Shown: positions 55,360 to 64,000 of the stretch, in pieces
How positions within the stretch are numbered: the first letter of the stretch is position 1
How the letters are laid out: every line of letters starts with the position of its first letter
Assembly (NCBI GenBank): GCA_013823505.1
Contig: PNMH01000009.1
Coordinates: 13,427-77,426 of the forward strand
Source: Polaromonas sp.
GTDB taxonomy: Bacteria > Pseudomonadota > Gammaproteobacteria > Burkholderiales > Burkholderiaceae
Direction: 5' to 3'
DNA: 64,000 bases
Position numbers and translations under genes: made by a program
The notes under the pieces: model-generated
Told to the model about the DNA's origin: nothing
Databases searched by the model: none
Seen by the model: the letters and a program-made list of their open reading frames with translations, nothing else

Positions 55360-55980
55360 TCAGACCTTGCCCGGCGCGGCGGCAGCGCCAGCTGGGTTGG
55401 CGGGAGCACCATCGGCGGCGGAGGGGCGCTTCAGCGACACGCGCATGGCGAAGTTGAACACCCTGCGCTGATCGCGCGCGGTGACGGCCACGCTGGACGA
55501 AACGATCTCAATCAGCTCAGGTCGAGTCAACCAAGAGCTGCTGTTGCCCAGATTGCGCAACAAGTCCGAAACCCTCTCCTGGGACTGAGCCACGCCGTTG
55601 AGCAACACACTTTGACCCTCTTGCTTCATCGATTTGAGGTAGATCCCATCGGGCAGCTGAGCCACCAGTTCGTCAAGAAGATGCACCGGGATGTTGCGGT
55701 CGCTCTGCAGATCCTCGACAGCGGTTTGCCGAGCCCTCAACGAGGCGATTTCCCTTTGCAGACCGGCAATGTCCTTGATCTCGGCATCCAGGCGGGTGAT
55801 CTCGGTTTGGAGAAAGGCGTTTCGATCCCGCTGCGTGGAAATCTGGCCTTGGTACCAAGTGAACACAGCGCCACAAATGATGCCGCCGAGCAGCGCAGAC
55901 GCTCCCAGCTGAGTGAAGAACTGGTCCTTTTGTCGTTTGCGGGCTGCCTCACGGTGAGGCAGCAAGTTAATCAAGATCAT
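55360..55980 (-). CDS. pilN: Type IV pilus inner-membrane protein PilN
   Basis: Its cytoplasmic N-terminus, MILINLLPHREAARKRQK, contains the INLLPHRE motif that binds PilM. One helix (about 25-43), a coiled coil (about 45-85) and a periplasmic ferredoxin-like domain follow in 206 residues. It overlaps the pilM stop by four bases. The alanine-rich tail is of low complexity. Confidence 0.95.
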   Translation of the reverse strand: MILINLLPHREAARKRQKDQFFTQLGASALLGGIICGAVFTWYQGQISTQRDRNAFLQTEITRLDAEIKDIAGLQREIASLRARQTAVEDLQSDRNIPVHLLDELVAQLPDGIYLKSMKQEGQSVLLNGVAQSQERVSDLLRNLGNSSSWLTRPELIEIVSSSVAVTARDQRRVFNFAMRVSLKRPSAADGAPANPAGAAAAPGKV

Positions 55981-57056
55981 TGGTAGAACCTCCGCAGCGC
56001 CAACCCGGTGGAGGTCAGATAGGAAGGTGCCTCGCGCGAAATCTTGCGGGCTTGAATGGAAGAGGCCATTTCCATCGCGTCAAACGGATTGATGACCATG
56101 CAGGCGAATGACGTCTGGTGCGTCACTGCCTCGGTCAATCCGGGCAAGGCTGCACTGCCACCAGCCAGCAGGATATGGTCGACCTTGTTGTACGGCGTGC
56201 TGGTGAAGAAGAACTGCAAAGCGCGACTCACTTCTTGCGCCATGCTTTCAATGAACGGGTCGAGCACGGCCGCCCTGTAATCATCTGGGAGATCGCCCGA
56301 CCGCTTCTTGCCTTCGGCTTCATCGGCCGAAAACCCGTACTGGCGGACGATGAGTTGTGTCAGCTGCGCACCGCCAAAAGCTTGGTCGCGCTCGTACAGC
56401 ACATCGTCGTTGCGCATGACCTGCATGCTGGTGGTCAACGCACCCACCTCAAACAGCGCAACCAGCGAGTCAATGCCTTGGTTGGGCAGCGTCTCGATCA
56501 CGCGACCGGCTGCCATGCGGGATGCATACGACTCCACGTCCATGACCACGGGCTTGAGGCCTGCGGCCTCGGCAAGACCCTGGCGGTCCGACACCTTCTC
56601 CTTGCGCGAGGCGGCGATCAAGACCTCAACGTCGCCCACAGAGCTCGTGCTGGGGCCGATCACGCAGAAGTCCAGACTCACTTCGTCGAGCGAGAAAGGG
56701 ATGTATTGGTTGGCTTCCGATTCGACCTGGGCCTCCAACTCCTTGTCGGAGAGACCTCCGGGGAGGATGATTTTTTTGGTGATCACAGCCGACGCCGGCA
56801 AAGCGAGCGCCACATTCTTGGTCTTGCTGCCGCTCTTGCGCACCACCCGACGCACTGCCTCGGCCACTTCATCGAATTTTTCGATGTTGCCGTCGGTGAT
56901 CCAGCCGCGCTCCAACGGCTCCATGGCGCAACGCTCCAACACCAGATCACCGGATCGGTTGCGGGAAAGCTCAACCAGCTTGACGCTGGACGAGCTCACG
57001 TCAATGCCCAACATGGGCGCCGGTTCCCGGCTGAATAACGACCCCAATGAGATCAA
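55977..57056 (-). CDS. pilM: Type IV pilus actin-like protein PilM
   Basis: Cytoplasmic actin/FtsA-like protein that binds the PilN tail and connects to the PilB motor. The 359 residues start MISLGSLFSREPAPMLGIDV; ATPase-fold motifs are GIDVSSSSVKLVEL (17-30), VALFEVGALTTSM and ILLAGGSAALPGL. It is the first gene of pilMNOPQ and diverges from the PBP1A gene, the usual arrangement. Confidence 0.96.
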   Translation of the reverse strand: MISLGSLFSREPAPMLGIDVSSSSVKLVELSRNRSGDLVLERCAMEPLERGWITDGNIEKFDEVAEAVRRVVRKSGSKTKNVALALPASAVITKKIILPGGLSDKELEAQVESEANQYIPFSLDEVSLDFCVIGPSTSSVGDVEVLIAASRKEKVSDRQGLAEAAGLKPVVMDVESYASRMAAGRVIETLPNQGIDSLVALFEVGALTTSMQVMRNDDVLYERDQAFGGAQLTQLIVRQYGFSADEAEGKKRSGDLPDDYRAAVLDPFIESMAQEVSRALQFFFTSTPYNKVDHILLAGGSAALPGLTEAVTHQTSFACMVINPFDAMEMASSIQARKISREAPSYLTSTGLALRRFYQ

Positions 57057-57157
57057 GGTGACCCCCCGATATGATGACGCCCATGGGCGCCAGACTTAAG
57101 AATTCACTTGAATGCTAGCAGCAAGCTCTTTGTCCAGCAAAGAAATTTTGCCTTTGA

Positions 57158-57176
57158 GACAACTGGAAACGTTGTC
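57158..57176. promoter_or_regulatory. Inverted repeat between pilM and ponA
   Basis: Perfect arms GACAAC and GTTGTC with a 7-base spacer, about 100 bases before pilM and 150 before the PBP1A gene. Possible operator. A minus-strand TTGACA overlaps it but has no matching -10 box. The rest of the 267-base gap shows no gene. Confidence 0.3.
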
Positions 57177-57291
57177 AAAACCACACGTGAATGAGCCCCC
57201 TTGCCCGCTCGTCATGAACCGCTGCGCAGCAAGCTGCACAACAACTCACAATATGCCGACCGCGTAGGCTCAAGCCACTGAGCGCCATTTT

Positions 57292-57297
57292 TATAAT
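57292..57297 (+). promoter_or_regulatory. Perfect -10 box before the PBP1A gene
   Basis: TATAAT 27 bases before the ATG; transcription would start near 57304. No recognisable -35 box at 16-18 bases. Confidence 0.4.
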
Positions 57298-57323
57298 CAG
57301 GCTTTGAGGCTCTGATCGACTGC

Positions 57324-59744
57324 ATGTCCAACCAAGATACCCCCACCCCTTCGACGACTTCAAAGCCAGTATCTGCGGGCCGCACAGCACTGATCTGGAT
57401 GGGACGCTTGGTGGTGGCTGTGGCCGGACTGGCGGCGGCAGGTGTTGTAAGCGTGCTGATGGCGGTGGGCATCGCCTTGGCAGTGGCCTATCCGAATCTG
57501 CCCGATGTGGCTGGGTTGGCTGACTACCGTCCCAAGCTGCCTTTGCGGGTGCTGACGACGGAAGGCCAGTTGATCGGGGAGTTCGGCGAGGAGCGTCGCA
57601 ACCTGCTCACGATCAACGAAATCCCCGAGGTGATGAAAAACGCGGTTCTGGCCATCGAAGACGCCCGCTTCTTTGAACACAACGGCGTGGACTACCGCGG
57701 CATGATCCGGGCCGCGCTGGCCAACCTGCGGCAAGCCAAGAGCCAAGGGGCCTCGACCATCACCATGCAGGTCGCGCGCAACGTGTACCTGTCGGCTGAA
57801 AAGAGCTACACGCGCAAAATCTACGAGGTGCTGCTGACCTTCAAGCTGGAGCACATGCTCACCAAAGAGCAGATCCTCGAGATCTACATGAACCAGATCT
57901 TCCTGGGTCAGCGTGCGTACGGATTCTCATCGGCCGCTCAGGTGTACTTTGGCAAGGCGCTCAAGGACGTGACCATCGCAGAAGCGGCCATGCTGGCAGG
58001 TTTGCCCCAGGCGCCGTCGGCTTACAACCCGGTCCGCAACCCGCGGCGCGCGCGGGCTCGCCAGTTGCACATCATCGACCGCATGGTGGAGAACGGGTTC
58101 ATCACTGCCGCGCAAGCCGAGGAAGCCAAGTCCGAAAAACTCAAGCTGCGCCCGGTGGGCAACGTGGCACAAGTGCATGCCGAGTTCGTGGCCGAGATGG
58201 TTCGCCAGTCCATCGTGACGCAATACGGCGAGGAGGCTTACACGCGCGGGCTGGTGGTCACCACATCCCTCAAGGCAGCCGAGCAGGAAGCCGCTTATCG
58301 CGCCGTGCGCATGGGCGTTCTGGAATATGAACGGCGCCAGTTTTACCGCGGCCCCGAGCTGTTCATTGATCTTCCGAGCGACAAGGCGGCGCTGGACGAG
58401 GCGGTTGACGATGCGCTGGCAGAACGACCCGACAACGACGACCTGCTCTCAGCGGTCGTGCTGGAGGCGGGGCCGAAGCGCGTGCTGGCGGTAAGGCAAG
58501 ACGGCGAACCCTTCGAAATCACGGGAGAGGGACTCAAGCCTGTGCAGTCCGGGCTGTCGGACAAGGCGGGGCCCAACGTCAAAATCAGGCCTGGTGCGGT
58601 GATCAGGGTGGTGCAGACCGCCAACAACACATGGCGCATCACCCAACTGCCTGAGGTCGAGTCGGCTTTTGTGGCCATGGACCCTCGCACAGGCAAAGTG
58701 ATTGCCTTGGTGGGTGGATTTGATTTTCAAAAGAGCAAGTTCAACCACGTGACGCAAGCGTGGCGCCAGCCGGGCTCCAGCTTCAAACCCTTCATTTACT
58801 CAGCCGCTCTGGAGAAAGGGCTGACGCCGATGACAGTGGTCAACGATGCGCCGTTGTTTTACAGCGCCGACGCGACTGGTGGCAAGCCCTGGGAACCCAA
58901 GAACTACGACGGGCAGTTTGAAGGACCCATGTCCGTGCGCCGCGCACTGGCCAAGTCGAAGAACATGGTCTCGATTCGCGTTCTGCAACTGGTGGGCACT
59001 CAGAGCGCACAGCAGTGGGTGGGGCGCTTTGGATTCGACATCGACAAGCATCCGCCCTACCTCACCATGGCGCTGGGCGCAGGCTCGGTCACGCCAATGC
59101 AAATGGCCGTGGGCTACGGCGTGTTCGCCAACGGCGGTTACCGCGTGGCGCCTACGCTGATCACGCGTGTCGCCGATCACAAGGGCAAGGTGCTCTTTGA
59201 GGCGACAGAGGCGCAATTGTCCGACGCTCAGCGCGCCATTGAACCGCGCAATGCCTTCATCATGAACAGCCTGCTGCAGGAAATCACCCGCTCGGGCACC
59301 GCAGCGCGGGCGCAAGCCACGTTGAAACGCACCGACCTGTATGGCAAAACCGGCACAACCAACGATTCCGTGGACGCATGGTTCGTCGGTTACCAGCCCA
59401 CGCTGGTGGCTGCGGCTTGGGTCGGGTACGACACCCCACGCAACCTGGGCAGCCGTGAAACCGGCGGCGGCCTGAGCCTGCCGATCTGGATATCGTTCAT
59501 GTCGCAGGCGCTCAAGGACGTCCCTGTGGCCACTTACACCCCGCCCTCCGGCGTGATCAATGTGGGTGGCGAGTGGTACTTTGAGGAGTTCACACCGGGC
59601 CACAGCGTCCACGGGCTGGGCTTGCAGGATCCTTGGCCAGGTGCGGTGGTACCGGAGTCCGACCCTGCCAGCGCACCCGCCGCGCCAGCTGCAGCACCCG
59701 TCGTGGAGGACCGGCGCGGCATTCTCGATCTGTTCAGGAATTGA
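57324..59744 (+). CDS. mrcA: Penicillin-binding protein 1A (bifunctional)
   Basis: Class A PBP that polymerises glycan and cross-links peptides. The 806 residues have a cytoplasmic tail, a membrane helix (about 29-55), a GT51 glycosyltransferase domain with the catalytic glutamate E112 in [10 protein letters not shown], an OB-like insert (about 330-450) and a transpeptidase domain with S485 (SSFK), S545-K-N547 and KTGT from K675. All active residues are present. The alanine/proline-rich tail is variable. It diverges from pilMNOPQ and converges on cyaY with an 11-base overlap. Also called ponA. Confidence 0.96.
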   Translation: MSNQDTPTPSTTSKPVSAGRTALIWMGRLVVAVAGLAAAGVVSVLMAVGIALAVAYPNLPDVAGLADYRPKLPLRVLTTEGQLIGEFGEERRNLLTINEIPEVMKNAVLAIEDARFFEHNGVDYRGMIRAALANLRQAKSQGASTITMQVARNVYLSAEKSYTRKIYEVLLTFKLEHMLTKEQILEIYMNQIFLGQRAYGFSSAAQVYFGKALKDVTIAEAAMLAGLPQAPSAYNPVRNPRRARARQLHIIDRMVENGFITAAQAEEAKSEKLKLRPVGNVAQVHAEFVAEMVRQSIVTQYGEEAYTRGLVVTTSLKAAEQEAAYRAVRMGVLEYERRQFYRGPELFIDLPSDKAALDEAVDDALAERPDNDDLLSAVVLEAGPKRVLAVRQDGEPFEITGEGLKPVQSGLSDKAGPNVKIRPGAVIRVVQTANNTWRITQLPEVESAFVAMDPRTGKVIALVGGFDFQKSKFNHVTQAWRQPGSSFKPFIYSAALEKGLTPMTVVNDAPLFYSADATGGKPWEPKNYDGQFEGPMSVRRALAKSKNMVSIRVLQLVGTQSAQQWVGRFGFDIDKHPPYLTMALGAGSVTPMQMAVGYGVFANGGYRVAPTLITRVADHKGKVLFEATEAQLSDAQRAIEPRNAFIMNSLLQEITRSGTAARAQATLKRTDLYGKTGTTNDSVDAWFVGYQPTLVAAAWVGYDTPRNLGSRETGGGLSLPIWISFMSQALKDVPVATYTPPSGVINVGGEWYFEEFTPGHSVHGLGLQDPWPGAVVPESDPASAPAAPAAAPVVEDRRGILDLFRN

Positions 59745-60063
59745 ATTTCAGCGCCTGGCCGGATTGCTCTGAAGCAAACCGGGACAAGTGAGCAAAGAAC
59801 TCGCCCTGGCCTTTGGTGTCCATCCACGCGGCGCCGTCGTGGCGGTAGTGAAAACCGCCCGCGCGTGCCGCCAGCCAGACTTCCTGCAACGGCTTTTGCA
59901 GGTTGATGATGATCTGGCTGCCGTTGGCAAACGTCATCGTGATCATGCCGCCTACCCGCTGGTTGTCGACGTCGGTGTCGGTTTGATCGTTGATGCGATC
60001 ACAGGCCAGCTCGATCGACCGCAGCAGCGATTCCGCCAGGTCTTGGTACTCGGTGTCGGTCAT
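59734..60063 (-). CDS. cyaY: Frataxin-like protein CyaY
   Basis: Iron-binding regulator of Fe-S cluster assembly. The 109 residues begin [18 protein letters not shown] with acidic residues on helix 1, and hold the frataxin core [19 protein letters not shown] followed by [16 protein letters not shown]. It diverges from lptM with only 12 bases between the start codons; its likely -10 box lies inside lptM. Confidence 0.95.
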   Translation of the reverse strand: MTDTEYQDLAESLLRSIELACDRINDQTDTDVDNQRVGGMITMTFANGSQIIINLQKPLQEVWLAARAGGFHYRHDGAAWMDTKGQGEFFAHLSRFASEQSGQALKFNS

Positions 60064-60099
60064 TACAATGGGTGCATGTTGAGAACGACACGCATTCTA
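60064..60099. promoter_or_regulatory. Overlapping divergent -10 boxes for lptM and cyaY
   Basis: Plus-strand TACAAT (60064-60069) ends six bases before the lptM ATG, so the transcript would start at the ATG itself. TTGGTA (60043-60048) is a possible -35 at a short 15-base spacing. Minus-strand TAGAAT (60094-60099) would give cyaY a leader of about 24 bases. All by eye. Confidence 0.4.
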
Positions 60100-60270
60100 G
60101 GCCGCCCCCCTTCACGCACACTGGGTGTGGGCATGGTGCTCGGCCTGTTGCTGCTGTCGGCCTGTGGGCAAAAAGGACCCCTCTACCTGCCCGCCGCAAC
60201 CGTGACGCCGGCCAGCGCGAACACCACGCCCAACGCGCCCACCACGCCCGCCGGCACCGCGCCTCGCTGA
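60076..60270 (+). CDS. lptM: LPS translocon maturation lipoprotein LptM (YifL family)
   Basis: A 64-residue lipoprotein with signal peptide and lipobox LSAC (C30), then the family core GQKGPLYLP directly after the cysteine. E. coli LptM helps LptD form its native disulfides. The tail is a threonine/proline/alanine run. It lies upstream of lysA, the order usual for this family. The start codon appears to have no leader. Confidence 0.88.
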   Translation: MLRTTRILGRPPSRTLGVGMVLGLLLLSACGQKGPLYLPAATVTPASANTTPNAPTTPAGTAPR

Positions 60271-60329
60271 AGGGCTGCGCGCCCCTGCCTGCCGGCCTTT
60301 GCCCCCTCCATCCGATTCCCTCCCCCAGC

Positions 60330-61625
60330 ATGACCACCCTGCCCGGCCAGCCCACCAAGACCCTGCCCCCTTTCATTTCGTACCAGGCGGGCGAGCTTGT
60401 GATGGAGGGCGTGTCGCTCCAGCGGTTGGCTGTCGAACACGGAACGCCGCTGTTCGTCTACAGCCGCGCCGCCATGCTGGGTGCGCTGGCCGCCTACCAG
60501 CGGGGTCTGGCTGGGCGTTCACACCAGATCTGCTACGCCATGAAGGCCAATTCCACGCTGGGCATTCTGCAGACGCTGGTGCGCGCAGGCTGTGGTCTGG
60601 ACATCGTCTCGGGTGGTGAACTCGAACGTGCGCTGGCTGCGGGTGTTGAACCCGGCAAGGTGATCTTCTCCGGCGTGGGCAAGACTCGCACCGAGCTGCG
60701 CCGGGCGCTGGAGGTCGGCATCGGCTGCTTCAACGTGGAGAGCCGCGCCGAGCTGGACGTGCTCGACGAAGTGGCCCGCAGCATGGGACAACGCGCGCCA
60801 GTGAGCGTGCGCGTGAACCCCAATGTGGACGCCCAGACGCATCCCTACATTTCCACGGGCCTCAAAGGCAACAAGTTCGGCATCGCGCACGAAGACGTGG
60901 TGGCCACCTACCAGCACGCGGCCGCGTGCGAAGGTTTGCGCGTGGTGGGCATCGACTGCCACATCGGCTCGCAAATCACGCAGACCGGACCTTACCTCGA
61001 CGCGATGGACCGGGTGATCGACCTGGTGCAAAGCATCGAAGCCGCAGGCGTGCCGATCGAGCACATCGACTTCGGCGGCGGACTGGGCATCGACTACCAC
61101 GGCGACACGCCGCCGCAGGCGGATGCCCTGTGGCAACAACTGCTGCAGCGCTTGGACGAGCGCGGTTTTGGCGACCGCAAAATCTTCATCGAGCCCGGGC
61201 GCTCACTCGTGGGCAACGCGGGGGTGTGCCTCACCGAGGTGCTCTACCAGAAGCCCGGCGAGCAAAAGAACTTCCTCATCGTGGACGCGGCCATGAACGA
61301 CTTGCCGCGACCCGCCATGTACCAAGCCTTTCACCGCATCGTGGAAGTCTCGCCCCGCGCCGATTCGCCGGTCACCTGGGATGTGGTGGGCCCGGTGTGC
61401 GAGAGCGGCGACTGGCTGGGCCGCGACCGCGCATTGGCCGCGCAGGCGGGCGACCTGCTGGCCGTGCTGTCGGCGGGCGCCTATTGCATGAGCATGGCGA
61501 GCAACTACAACACGCGTGGCCGGGCCGCTGAAGTGCTGGTGGACGGCAACACCGCCACGTTGATCAGGGCGCGCGAATCGGCCGCCGATCAACTGCGCCT
61601 CGAGACCCTGCTGCCTCCGGTCTGA
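60330..61625 (+). CDS. lysA: Diaminopimelate decarboxylase
   Basis: PLP enzyme of the last step of lysine synthesis. The 431 residues show the PLP lysine K72 in CYAMKANSTLGI, the HIGSQI and DFGGGLGIDY loops, EPGRSLVGNAG, and the catalytic CESGDWLG near the C-terminal half. The ATG at 60330 (MTTLPGQPTKTLPPF) lacks a strong ribosome-binding site; it follows lptM by 59 bases, probably in one transcript. Confidence 0.97.
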   Translation: MTTLPGQPTKTLPPFISYQAGELVMEGVSLQRLAVEHGTPLFVYSRAAMLGALAAYQRGLAGRSHQICYAMKANSTLGILQTLVRAGCGLDIVSGGELERALAAGVEPGKVIFSGVGKTRTELRRALEVGIGCFNVESRAELDVLDEVARSMGQRAPVSVRVNPNVDAQTHPYISTGLKGNKFGIAHEDVVATYQHAAACEGLRVVGIDCHIGSQITQTGPYLDAMDRVIDLVQSIEAAGVPIEHIDFGGGLGIDYHGDTPPQADALWQQLLQRLDERGFGDRKIFIEPGRSLVGNAGVCLTEVLYQKPGEQKNFLIVDAAMNDLPRPAMYQAFHRIVEVSPRADSPVTWDVVGPVCESGDWLGRDRALAAQAGDLLAVLSAGAYCMSMASNYNTRGRAAEVLVDGNTATLIRARESAADQLRLETLLPPV

Positions 61626-61634
61626 TCTACTGCA

Positions 61635-62300
61635 TCAAGCCGCGCGCGGCTTGGAAAGCCGCCGCCAGACCCGCCAGCCCAGCAAGGCTGCAAACAGCGC
61701 CGCGTAGACCGCGACTTCAGCGAAGTCGTTCTTGCCGCTGCGCATCCAGAAAAAATGCAACACCGCCAGCCCGGCGATGACGTACACCGCGCGGTGCAAC
61801 AGCTGCCAGCGCTTTGAACCCATGGCGCGAATGACACGGTTGAATGAAGTAGCGGCCAGCGCCAACAAGAGCAGCCAGCCCAGAAAGCCCACCAGGATGA
61901 ACGGGCGTTTGATCACATCGTCCACGATGCCGGGCACGCTGAACTCCATGTCGAACCATGCGTAGGCGAGCAGGTGCATGCAGGCGTAGAAGAACACGAA
62001 CAGCCCCACCATGCGGCGCAACCGCGCCAGCGCCACCCAACCAGTCACGGTCCGCAGAGGCGTGATGACCAAGACCAGCACCAGGAAACGGATGGTCCAG
62101 TCGCCCAGCGAGCGGATCAAGGCCTCGGCCGGGTTCGCACCAAGCTGGTTGGCAAACGCCGCCCAGACCAACCAGGCGAATGGCAGCAAGGCCAGCAGAA
62201 AGCCGACGGGTTTCGCGGCGCGGTGGCCGAGCCAGCGGTTGATGCGCGAGCCCGCTGGGCGCGACCCAGCCGGCATCCCGGACGCGCGAATCGTCGCCAT
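61635..62300 (-). CDS. msrQ: Heme-binding membrane subunit MsrQ of the MsrPQ system
   Basis: Inner-membrane b-type heme protein that passes quinone-pool electrons to MsrP. The 221 residues have about six helices and the ferric-reductase-like pattern with histidines in FYACMHLLAYAWFD and QLLHRAVYVIAGLAVLHFFW. Its start overlaps the msrP stop by one base, so the pair is coupled. It converges on lysA with a 9-base gap. Confidence 0.95.
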   Translation of the reverse strand: MATIRASGMPAGSRPAGSRINRWLGHRAAKPVGFLLALLPFAWLVWAAFANQLGANPAEALIRSLGDWTIRFLVLVLVITPLRTVTGWVALARLRRMVGLFVFFYACMHLLAYAWFDMEFSVPGIVDDVIKRPFILVGFLGWLLLLALAATSFNRVIRAMGSKRWQLLHRAVYVIAGLAVLHFFWMRSGKNDFAEVAVYAALFAALLGWRVWRRLSKPRAA

Positions 62301-63313
62301 CAGAAGAACTTGCGCAGATCCATACCCGCGTAGAGCTGACCCACCTGTGGCTCGTAGCCGTTGAACATCTGCGTCTGACGTCGCTTGGCAAACAGGCCGC
62401 CCTCTTCGCCGATCCGGCGCTCGGTGGCCTGGCTCCAGCGTGGGTGCGAGACCTGCGGGTTCACGTTGGAATAAAAGCCGTATTCCTGCGGCGCCGCGCG
62501 GTTCCAGGCGGTGCGCGGCTCCTTGTCGGTGAAGCGGATCTTCACGATCGACTTGCCGCTCTTGAAACCGTACTTCCATGGCACCACCAGACGCACGGGG
62601 GCGCCGTTCTGGTTGGGCAGCAACTCGCCATACATGCCGAAGGCCAGAAGCGTGAGTGGGTGCATGGCTTCGTCCAGCCGCAAGCCTTCCACGTAAGGCC
62701 ACTCCAGCACATTCGAATTCAAACCGGGCATCTGCTTGTTGTCGGCCAGCGTCACGAACTCCACAAATTTCGCGCTGCCTTGCGGCTGCACCTGTTTGAT
62801 CAGTTCAGCCATCGAATAACCGACCCACGGCACCACCATCGACCAGCCTTCAACACAGCGCAAGCGGTAGATGCGCTCTTCCATCGGGCTGAGCTTGAGC
62901 AATGCGTCCAGGTCAAAGGTGCCCGGCTTGTTCACCAGGCCCTCGACAGCCACCGTCCAGGGTCGTGGCTTGAGCGTCTTGGCGGTGACCACCGGGTCCG
63001 ACTTGTCGGTACCGAACTCGTAGTAGTTGTTGTAGGTGCTGGCGTCGTCGTACGAGGTCAACTTCTCCACCGTGGTGGCGCCGGGCACGCCGGATGCCTT
63101 TCCGGGCAGCGGCAGCAGCTTGCCTGGACGAGGCGTGGTGCCGGCGGACTGCGCCCACGCATCCTGGGTCGCCAGCGAAGCCACGCCGCCCACAGCGGCT
63201 GCCGTGAAGGCGCTGCGCTGCAGCCATTGCCGTCGGTTCTGGTAAGCCGCCTTGGCCGTGATTTCGCTGGGGAACAGGTGATTGAAGCCGTCTTGGGAGG
63301 TGCGGATGAGCAT
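62300..63313 (-). CDS. msrP: Periplasmic methionine sulfoxide reductase, catalytic subunit MsrP
   Basis: Molybdopterin enzyme that repairs oxidised methionine in periplasmic proteins. The 337 residues have a Tat signal ([11 protein letters not shown] then a hydrophobic stretch, cleavage near AWAQ, 52-55) and the Mo-ligand cysteine C153 in [10 protein letters not shown]. The SUOX-type fold motifs [10 protein letters not shown] and FVEFVTLAD are clear. Export should use the TatABC encoded at 23.4-25 kb. Confidence 0.97.
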   Translation of the reverse strand: MLIRTSQDGFNHLFPSEITAKAAYQNRRQWLQRSAFTAAAVGGVASLATQDAWAQSAGTTPRPGKLLPLPGKASGVPGATTVEKLTSYDDASTYNNYYEFGTDKSDPVVTAKTLKPRPWTVAVEGLVNKPGTFDLDALLKLSPMEERIYRLRCVEGWSMVVPWVGYSMAELIKQVQPQGSAKFVEFVTLADNKQMPGLNSNVLEWPYVEGLRLDEAMHPLTLLAFGMYGELLPNQNGAPVRLVVPWKYGFKSGKSIVKIRFTDKEPRTAWNRAAPQEYGFYSNVNPQVSHPRWSQATERRIGEEGGLFAKRRQTQMFNGYEPQVGQLYAGMDLRKFF

Positions 63314-63450
63314 GGGGCGGTCCTGGTCTGTGCAACGCCCTGCGCGGAAGATGCCGCACAGGACTTGCTGTAGGTCGTCGGACAGCCGCGATTCTTACAA
63401 AGTTCCAGCGCGAGATGCGCCAGCCCGTTCGCTTGACCCCAACCCGGGGA

Positions 63451-64000
63451 TCAGAGTTCGCCGTAGCTGTGCAGGCCTGACAGGAACATGTTCACGCCGA
63501 GAAACGCGAAGGTCGTGACAGCGAGACCCACCAGCGCCCACCAGGCCGCCACGGTGCCGCGCAGGCCCTTCATGAGACGCATGTGCAACCAGGCCGCGTA
63601 GTTCAACCAGACGATCAGCGCCCAGGTTTCTTTCGGGTCCCAGCTCCAGTAACCACCCCAGGCCTCGGCCGCCCACAGGGCGCCCAGCACGGTTGCGATC
63701 GTGAAGAAGGCGAAGCCCACCGCGATGGCCTTGTACATCACGTCGTCCAGCACCTCGAAGCTGGGCAGGCGCTCGGCGATGCGTTTGCGGCCGAACATGA
63801 TGGCCGCCACGATGAGGGCCGAAACACCGAAGTACACAAACCAGTAGCTGCCACCCTTCTCAGCCGCCGACTGGCGGAACACGATGGGCTCCAGACACAG
63901 CACCAGACCCAGAATCCACAGGGGCGCGAGCTTGTACCAGCGGGTTTCGTTGGCGCTCTGTTTGATCAGGTAGGCAAAGGCCAGCATGGCCGCGATCGCG
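63451..64000 (-). CDS. ccsB: Cytochrome c biogenesis protein CcsB/ResC-type (C-terminal part)
   Basis: Membrane protein of system II cytochrome c maturation, which presents heme for attachment to CxxCH motifs. The visible 183 residues contain the tryptophan-rich WGGYWSWDPKETWALIVWL heme-handling loop and at least five membrane helices, with a histidine in YAAWLHMRLMKG and a C-terminal GVNMFLSGLHSYG. The N-terminal part lies beyond 64000. Naming (CcsA or CcsB) differs between species. Its client in this window is cytochrome c1. Confidence 0.92.
   Translation of the reverse strand, partial: AIAAMLAFAYLIKQSANETRWYKLAPLWILGLVLCLEPIVFRQSAAEKGGSYWFVYFGVSALIVAAIMFGRKRIAERLPSFEVLDDVMYKAIAVGFAFFTIATVLGALWAAEAWGGYWSWDPKETWALIVWLNYAAWLHMRLMKGLRGTVAAWWALVGLAVTTFAFLGVNMFLSGLHSYGEL

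Noticed and set aside
57173..57178. Consensus TTGACA on the minus strand upstream of pilM
   Set aside because: No -10 box at 16-18 bases; too little to call a promoter.

Overview
The window is a continuous stretch of core chromosome from a high-GC betaproteobacterium. Gene content and order (rplU-rpmA-obgE; mla genes-ibaG-murA-hisGDCBHAF; petABC-sspAB; ponA/pilMNOPQ-aroKB) are those of Burkholderiales. The protein sequences look most like Comamonadaceae (Acidovorax/Hydrogenophaga/Rhodoferax relatives); this placement is from recollection of gene order and was not tested by a search. All genes are intact except obgE and ccsB, which are cut by the window edges. There is no CRISPR array, prophage, integron or plasmid function. 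The only mobile-type element is one REP-associated tyrosine transposase gene with its flanking repeats (about 47.03-47.86 kb).

Layout. 0-1.4 kb: obgE, rpmA and rplU on the minus strand, with a structured rplU leader. 1.5-8.3 kb, plus strand: ispB, tRNA-Pro(CGG), pilB-pilC-pilD, coaE, zapD, yacG. 8.3-14.8 kb, minus strand: Nudix hydrolase, DUF815 ATPase, argJ, secA, M23 peptidase, with a small dciA-like gene diverging from the peptidase. 15.2-19.5 kb, minus strand: cytochrome bc1 (petA-petB-petC), then sspA, sspB and tRNA-Thr(TGT), separated by hairpin terminators. 19.8-25 kb: mscL, pdxA, a Nif3-like protein, a one-PDZ HtrA protease and tatA-tatB-tatC. 25-40.6 kb: a nearly unbroken minus-strand run, read from mlaF down: mlaF-E-D-A-C-B, an ABC-2 exporter, ibaG, murA, hisG-D-C-B-H-A-F; then lapA on the opposite strand; then hisI, hisE, a small membrane protein and a HIT protein. 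40.6-47 kb: gltD and gltB. 47-52 kb: the transposase element, an MFS transporter, dgt, aroB, aroK. 52-57 kb: pilQ-P-O-N-M. 57.3-64 kb: PBP1A, cyaY, lptM, lysA, msrQ, msrP and the end of ccsB.

The themes are cell-envelope building (PBP1A, murA, Mla lipid transport, LapA, MscL, Sec and Tat export), type IV pili (pilBCD and pilMNOPQ in two blocks), respiration (bc1, cytochrome c maturation, MsrPQ) and biosynthesis of histidine, glutamate, lysine, arginine and chorismate. I found no obviously new multi-gene system. The observations most worth a second look are non-coding: a large stem-loop in the secA leader, a promoter/terminator overlap at mlaF, a probably leaderless lptM, inverted repeats in several divergent promoter regions, and the repeats of the transposase element next to the gltB promoter. 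Promoter calls are by eye and carry low to moderate confidence.
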